Positions 58,493 to 64,000 of a stretch of 64,000 nt of DNA are shown here, piece by piece. Both the position numbers and the translations under genes were made by a program. This stretch comes from Scolanthus callimorphus. Taxonomy: Eukaryota; Cnidaria; Anthozoa; Actiniaria; Edwardsiidae. The stretch is from assembly GCA_033964015.1 (NCBI GenBank), contig CM066918.1, positions 27,611,387 through 27,675,386 on the forward strand, given 5' to 3'. Below the pieces are notes generated by a model. The model made no database searches. It worked only from the letters and a program-made list of their open reading frames with translations, and was not told where the DNA came from. Each line of letters starts with the position of its first letter. Within the stretch, counting starts at the first letter, position 1.

Positions 58493-61400
58493 ATGAGGAA
58501 AACAAGATCTATCTCTTTTAAAGTTCTGGCCATCTTTTTCGCAATTGGTAAGTTTCAATCACAATCATGTTAGATACATACGCCAAACGAATACTGAGCG
58601 GGGAAGCCATATCAGAATCAAATATATAACATTGAGGTTAATTGTTTTCTGCGTGACACTTAAGTGCTACAATCCAACAAAAAAAGTCAGCTGTTAAGGG
58701 TTAAAACTGTTGAATGGCTTGGCACTGCAAAAGGGCGGATTTCAGATGACTGTCTTGAGTTATGGCACCCATTTCAAGGCTTTTTTACGCGGGTTTTTAC
58801 TCGTGCCCTTATATACATTGATTCAAACTAAAACTTCAATAATACAAGCCACGCGCTCAAGGCCCATTATAAGTTTGTGATCTGAAGTTTCGGGTGTTTT
58901 TTATAGATCTGATGACGACTTCCCTCAAAATATAATTTGTACTCTGACAAAAAAGTTTATTTCCCCGTCATTTTTTTCTTGCAGCAACATTTCAAGTCGG
59001 TATCGCCGATTCAGGTAGGATCGACGATTGGTTCCCTGCAGTGCGACCTCTGTTCAATCGAGGATTCAAAATCGAGCTTTTCGTAGTTTTTTTTTTTTTA
59101 AGAAAAGGGGATAGAAAATAACATACATTTGTGAGGAGTGGTACGCCAAAACAAAGCTCTTTCTTAAGGATGCTGGCCAATTTTCCTCAGAGCGGCGGCG
59201 GAAAAAAACTTTTTTCGGGCACTATTGTAGAAACAAATTCTTGTCCAACTTATTTCTCTAGGGGGTGGGGTGGAGGGTGTGCAGGGCCGGATTGTCTAAT
59301 GTCAGGCCTCTCAGATTGCCGGAAATGCATCAAAATGTGGTGCTCTCATTACAAGCTTTTGTTCAAGCTTGTCTGTCAAACAGCACCCCCTTGAGTGCTG
59401 TCTTTTTGCCACTCTCATTAATTAAATGTCATAGTCATAATCTTAGGACTATCAAACTACGTTGGCATCAAACACCCGCGACGCTTTCAATCGTGTTCTT
59501 AACGTCGGGATTTAGCCGTTTTTTTTACAGCTGTTTTAAGTAATCTGCGAACTCTCGCGTTCGACTCGGGTCTAATTTGATTCATTTGTTTAGGCCATTT
59601 GTTTAGAAAAAGATAGTAAACGATGCTGTGTGTTGGGGCATTTCACTAGGATGACGAATAACTGAATTCTATGTATTCCAAAGAGTTTGACTGACGGAAG
59701 CCAGAAAGCGGTTTAACGGTTGGAAATCGATCTCGAGAGTGCGCAGAATACTCAAAATAGCTGTATTGAGTTGAATCCCAGGGGCCGGTTCCTGAAAGGT
59801 TGGATAAAGTTATCCATGGATAAATGTTATCTGTTGTATAGGATTTGTTCTGGATTTATCCGTTGGATAAGCGTTTATCTACAGATAACTCTTAACTGAC
59901 CTTCTAGGAACCGGCCCCTGCAGAACAACACGTAGAAAATGTCTGATTTACTTTCGACAGTCGGGGCGTAGGCCAGGGGCCGATTCCTAGAAGGCTAGAA
60001 GGTCAGTTAAGAGTTATCTGTAGATAAACGCTAATCCAACGGATAAATCCTGAACAAATCCTATACAACAGATAACTTTTATCCATGGATAACTTTATCC
60101 AACCTTTCAGGAACCGGCCCCAGGCCTTTTGTTCTTGTAAGCCACCCCCAGAACGACTAATGACAATAACTTAGTTATTCAATTTCCAACAGATTCCGTA
60201 TCAGCAAAAATCTGTTGCATTGGATTCGACACGGCAAACGACGTTTGAAACGGGCCTAAGGAAATAAATAAACTGCTCCCATTCATTAGTTTTGTCGTTG
60301 CCATGGTGCTGTCTCGTTGGTGTGCTGCTAAATGGCTTCCCTTGTCACAGGTACAGCTTGGCTCGTGACTCTCAGCCTGAAAAGCCATTTAGTGACAATG
60401 ACTATCGCGAGAATACATTTCAGCCTTAGAAAAATAAACAATACACGGGTACTTTCATTACTCGAAGAATTTGTAATCCAGTACTTACAGGTAGATACGC
60501 CCTGAATCATTTGAAATCCCCAAATAAAGTTTGTTTTATGTATGTCTCCTCTCTGCAGACTGCCCAAGCAATGACGACCCTAGCACGACAACCAGCCCAA
60601 ACTTTCCCTTTTACTATTCCAACAACGAGCGATGTGGATGGATCCTTAAAGCGCCTATTAGAAACAAGGTCAAACTAACGTTCACGTCCTTCTCGGTTGA
60701 GAGCTGCCCGTCCTGTGGATGTGACGCACTGGCAATCTACGACGGAGAAGACTCCAATGCGAAGCTGCTGCGCAAATGCTGTGGCAGCGGTCCGCAACCA
60801 GGGATACTTTCCACCGGTCGTTACATGTATCTGAAATTCATGAGTGACTCATCTAACACCGACACAGGGTTCCAACTCCAGCACGTAGGCGTTCCAATTG
60901 ATTGGGGTAAATATCCACTGTTGTTTCCCTTTCCCCAAATATGCATCCGTCCCCAAGGACAGATTCATTGCCATGTGATTCATTCATAAGCGCCGACCGG
61001 TTAGCGAGAAATGCAGGTCAAGGAGAAGTTCCTGCAGCTGCTGGCAAGGGCAGTCGGCAACCCCACCTGCTGAAACAGTGGAGGGGGAAACACGATGATG
61101 ATGATAGCGCAGTAGTAGAGCGCCAGGCTTATGTGCGGGAGGTTGGGAGTCCAAACCCCGGCCGGACCAACACTCAGGGTCTTTTCTAAATAACTGAGGA
61201 GAAGGTGCTACCTTTGCTCTAGTATCTGCAAATGGTTAGACGTTCGCGTCTTCTCGGATTAGGACGTTAAACCGTAGGTCCCGTCTCTCACATACACTAC
61301 ACCAACCAGAACCAGAGGGACCACGAGGACGGCGTCGGAAGTTGCCCAACGTCTGTGTCACAGAACTCACCATACTAACACACACTTTATGTCTATAAGT

Positions 61401-63062
61401 GGTTTCTATAGGATGGGCTATCCAAGTTCTTCTAAATCTAAGTTCTTTTATACGCGGGGTTTTACTGTATGGTATACAAGTGTTGGCCTCCTTCCTAACG
61501 CCACATAACTTCTGCCTCCTGACACCCATGCTCTGTTTTTATTATACCACTTTATAGCTGACTGATCTTACACTCTTTATATACCTATTTTTATTTTAGA
61601 TTGTCCAAGTAATGGCGTCATTAGTTTAATGAATGCCACTTCCGGGTTCATAACAAGCCCTTTCTACCCGCACTTTTACCTTCTAAACTCCAACTGCAAG
61701 TGGCACATCATTTCTCCTCCAAACCATCGCGTATTCTTTACCATTGTTGTATTTGAATTACAACAAAAGTCCATCTCTTGTGAAGACTTCGTCACCATAG
61801 AAGATTCGGACCCTAATAGCGGCTTAGTTACGGGAAAAGTTATGGCCCCCACGTGTGGAACTCAGACGGCGGGGAAGTATTTTAGAGCGAGTGGTAGATC
61901 AGTATATTTGAGGTTTGTTAGTGGTACCACTGGTGATGGACGAAATGAGGGTTTCAAGATAACCTACACAGCTGTACCTATGGTGGATTCCCGTAAGTGT
62001 TGCAATTAAATAAATAATTTCCACATAACCAATGAATGATAATATTAAATAGCTTCCCTGTCCTTGTCTGGGATCGGTTAGCCTGCTCGTAGGCGTTGGA
62101 GAGTAGTTTTAGGTCGAGAAACGCGAGTTTGCTTTCGCTTGGCCGCCATCTTGGATTTTTTGAGACCGCATGTCTCTTTCGTTGCGCGCGAAGCCCCCCC
62201 CCCCTGATTTTGATAAACGCTTTCATCAAGCCTCAGAGAAAAGGTAGATGAACCATTTTTTGTGTATAGTTAACAAAGCCTTAGGTCTTATTTTATCCTT
62301 CAAAGCGCACCGCAAATGACGACGATCTTCATGTACATGAAACGCGGTGACAAATTTGCAAATGACAAATTTCTATGATTAAGAGTCTAATAGGGGTCTG
62401 CTTTCGAACTGTAGAACTGTGACTGCCCTAATGCCTCTAACTGCAGGGCTTTTTTGTGAGTTTATTTTAGGTGGCCAAGGTACATAGGCTCTTTGTAACG
62501 ACATTCAGACGCAACGACATTCAGACGCATTTCATAAAACGCGGAGATCGCATTGTGTTGTTGCCCAAGTTCTGAAAATCCATAGCTAACATTATGATAG
62601 ATCGTTGTAAAACAGTTTTTATCTCGATCTTAATCGTATACAAATAAAAAGCTAGAGGGATAGTTCGCTCAATCTTTTAATAAATAATTTACATAACTAT
62701 TTCTATGTTTTTAGCTGATTGCCCCCTGAACGCCAGACTCCAAGGCTCGAGTGGTGTCCTTCAAAGTCCCGGATATCCAAATGGCACTGGTCGTTTCCAG
62801 GACTGCTCCTGGACAATTATGGTACCACAAGGGTCCCGCGTCAAGATGGATTTTCCGCACTTCCAACTGGCTCCCAAAGTACACCTTGGTTTTTACGATG
62901 GGGAAGACAGCAAACAGAATAAAGTGGATGATTTTTCAGGCCGGAGTCTACACGGCAAAGCGCTGTACTCGACTGGACGATACCTCACTTTGGTGTTCTT
63001 CAGTTTGTCACGTGATTGGTTGTCCAACCCAGGCTTCAATGCGACTTGGACGGCCGAGAAAG
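58493..63062 (+). CDS. Secreted or membrane CUB-domain protein, three CUB exons (3' partial)
   Basis: Exons, all joined in phase 1: 58479-58547 (ATG 58493), 58985-59014, 60559-60906, 61600-61992, 62715-63062. The last keeps an open phase-1 donor GTAAGA, so the gene continues beyond what I can recognise. Exons 1-2 encode a signal peptide (ISFKVLAIFFAIATFQVGIA). Each later exon is one complete CUB module (about 115-130 aa) starting D-C-P: the first with CGWILKAP and LAIYDGEDS, the second with SPFYPHFYLLNSNCKWHI, the third with SPGYPNGTGRFQDCSW. CUB modules bind proteins or calcium outside the cell. By analogy with the paralogue at 51334, a transmembrane exon may follow outside the window. The ligand is unknown. 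Confidence 0.85.
59780..59920. mobile_element. GGGGCCGGTTCCT-ended element, copy A
   Basis: About 140 bp with complementary ends (GGGGCCGGTTCCTGAAAGG / CTAGGAACCGGCCCC) and interior TTATCCATGGATAA. It lies in intron 2 of the CUB gene, inverted relative to copy B. Confidence 0.8.
59974..60122. mobile_element. GGGGCCGGTTCCT-ended element, copy B
   Basis: It is a nearly full inverted copy of 59780-59920 only 53 bp away. Together they form a large stem-forming inverted pair in the intron. Confidence 0.8.
60195..60260. mobile_element. Family A inverted-repeat element fragment
   Basis: TGGATTCGACACGGCAAACG and ACGTTTGAAACGGGCC match the right end of the 1285-1519 element. Confidence 0.5.
61085..61320 (+). 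mobile_element. tRNA-derived SINE in CUB intron
   Basis: The head has A-box-like TAGCGCAGTAGTAGAGCGCC and B-box-like GGTTGGGAGTCCAAACC. The body has CTGAGGAGAAGGTGCTACC and TCTTCTCGGATTAGGACG, a layout I associate with a widespread cnidarian/invertebrate SINE. It is not a functional tRNA gene. Confidence 0.7.
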
Positions 63063-64000
63063 GTAAGAGTAAAGCCTCCATTCTAAATCATTTTGTGCTA
63101 CTCTCCACAGGGAGCCCATCGCCAAAGTGGGATTGATGAGACTGAAAAGGCATGGAAGTGCCAGGGAGCACGGGAAGAGCACAAGCTCACAAGGCAACAG
63201 ACGCTCTTGAAATCAAATCAATGAATCACTGTTCAATGGTTTTTGCGGGATCACTGGGTCGAGTCGTGCTCGGGTTAGCTGCGGGTTATCTAGCGTGGTT
63301 ACCAAGCCAAAATCGAGGAAGAACAGATCAAGAGCTCTTACTAGTCTCTGTAATTCCTGAAAGTCTTTATTCAAAATGCTGATGTTTTGATCGCGCTGCA
63401 TTCGCCTAATTCCTTATCAAAATAAGATTTTCTACCACTTCCTAATAACGTTAATGGTTCCGAATATAATTTTGGCCGTGTGAATCACATTTTCGTTTGA
63501 TGTGATGTCTCTAGTTCAAATAGGTTGCTTTGGGAATTGGACAGTGAAAGCCATTGTTTGGTGTTCAATTCAAGCGGCAAGAATAATGTATCAGTCAATT
63601 CCAGCGGTGACCATGCCCCCCCCCCCCCCCCCCCCCGGACAATCCCCGCGATTTTGGTCATTTTAAAAGTAAAAGTAAAATTCCCCGCCCCAGTGGCTGG
63701 AATAGATGAAACGGCGGGGAAGACAAAAAGTGGACAAATGCCCCTCCCCCGGGACCAGAAAAAGACAAAGATTGATCCTTCGACCTCGCGTTACAAAGCT
63801 TCACAACAAAATATTTCTGCTCAGAACTTCAACTCCATTCATTCTGTCCGAGCATTTATAATTCGTTTTTTAACTGTACTTTAGTTTTCTTGTCTCTGAA
63901 CGAGTTCTCATTTCGATCACTGAAAGCGAGACAAAATATAAGTTAACGAGTGAAACAAATCCGTCAACCTCAAATCGTAATTGAAATTCAAAGGTCTCCA
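63063..64000. other. Right edge, intronic or intergenic
   Basis: It should be intron of the CUB gene if that gene continues. A poly-C run at 63617-63636 starts a short repeat ending near 63752 (CTCCCCCGGGACC). No further CUB or transmembrane exon was recognised. Confidence 0.45.

Noticed and set aside
61085..61160. Functional tRNA gene
   Set aside because: A- and B-box-like blocks are present but the cloverleaf stems are poor and the sequence continues into a SINE body.
63525..63884. Further exon of the CUB gene
   Set aside because: The frame runs through a poly-C tract, has no CUB-type cysteines and its reading phase does not fit the preceding phase-1 donor convincingly.

Overview
This window looks like animal nuclear DNA, most likely from a cnidarian (anthozoan type). 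It has intron-rich host genes with GT-AG junctions and secretory signal peptides, intronless class A GPCR genes, dense short inverted-repeat elements, tRNA-derived SINEs, minisatellites and long poly-G/C tracts. The species assignment is inference from gene style only. No rRNA, tRNA gene, CRISPR array or bacterial operon was seen.

The dominant feature is a nearly complete Polinton/Maverick (virus-like self-synthesising transposon) at 8049-23442. It has 276-bp terminal inverted repeats and an exact 6-bp target-site duplication, TGTAGA (8043-8048 and 23443-23448). From left to right it carries: a TFIIB-like factor (+), a SAP plus five-fold Cys/His repeat protein (+), a 109-aa protein (-), a 524-aa conserved protein with a C-terminal membrane anchor (-), a 190-aa membrane protein (-), a penton-like minor capsid gene broken by two frame changes (-), a 308-aa coiled-coil/membrane protein (-), four small conserved proteins (136, 74, 149, 173 aa, all -), an A32-like packaging ATPase (-), a double-jelly-roll major capsid protein (-), an RVE integrase (+) and a 1327-aa protein-primed type B DNA polymerase (-). 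No adenain-type maturation protease was recognised. Every gene has a TTTAAA-type box about 20-30 nt before its ATG. The replication/transcription genes (TFIIB, SAP-Cys/His, PolB and, in weaker form, the 109-aa gene) share an extended ACGGTTTAAAGA form, and the outer two copies lie inside the terminal repeats. This suggests an early/late promoter code, possibly read with help from the element's own TFIIB. A 28-nt GC-rich palindrome occurs three times in the element, twice inside reading frames.

Host regions: an isolated leucine-rich-repeat exon (957-1067); a frameshifted GPCR gene (5745-6672); a six-exon secreted protein with two 2-oxoglutarate-dioxygenase-like domains, the first lacking both iron-binding histidines (24882-29528, -); ANKRD49 (30520-32179, -); a ten-exon signal-peptide JmjC plus EF-hand gene (33492-39131, +); about 9 kb of gene-poor DNA with a 21-bp minisatellite of about 70 copies (43761-45220); an intact GPCR gene (48297-49463, +); a small single-pass membrane gene (51334-55069, +); and the 5' part of a secreted CUB-domain gene (58493 to at least 63062, +). 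The last two share a signal-peptide exon design and intron phases and appear to be tandem paralogues, one of which lacks visible CUB exons.

Mobile-element debris fills introns and spacers. The best defined is a poly-G/C-ended element family with 8-bp target duplications (53693-54157; about 55112-55487), one copy of which is inserted inside another short inverted-repeat element. Exon boundaries were placed by eye from splice consensus, reading phase and domain continuity. Coordinates of repeats may be off by a few bases.
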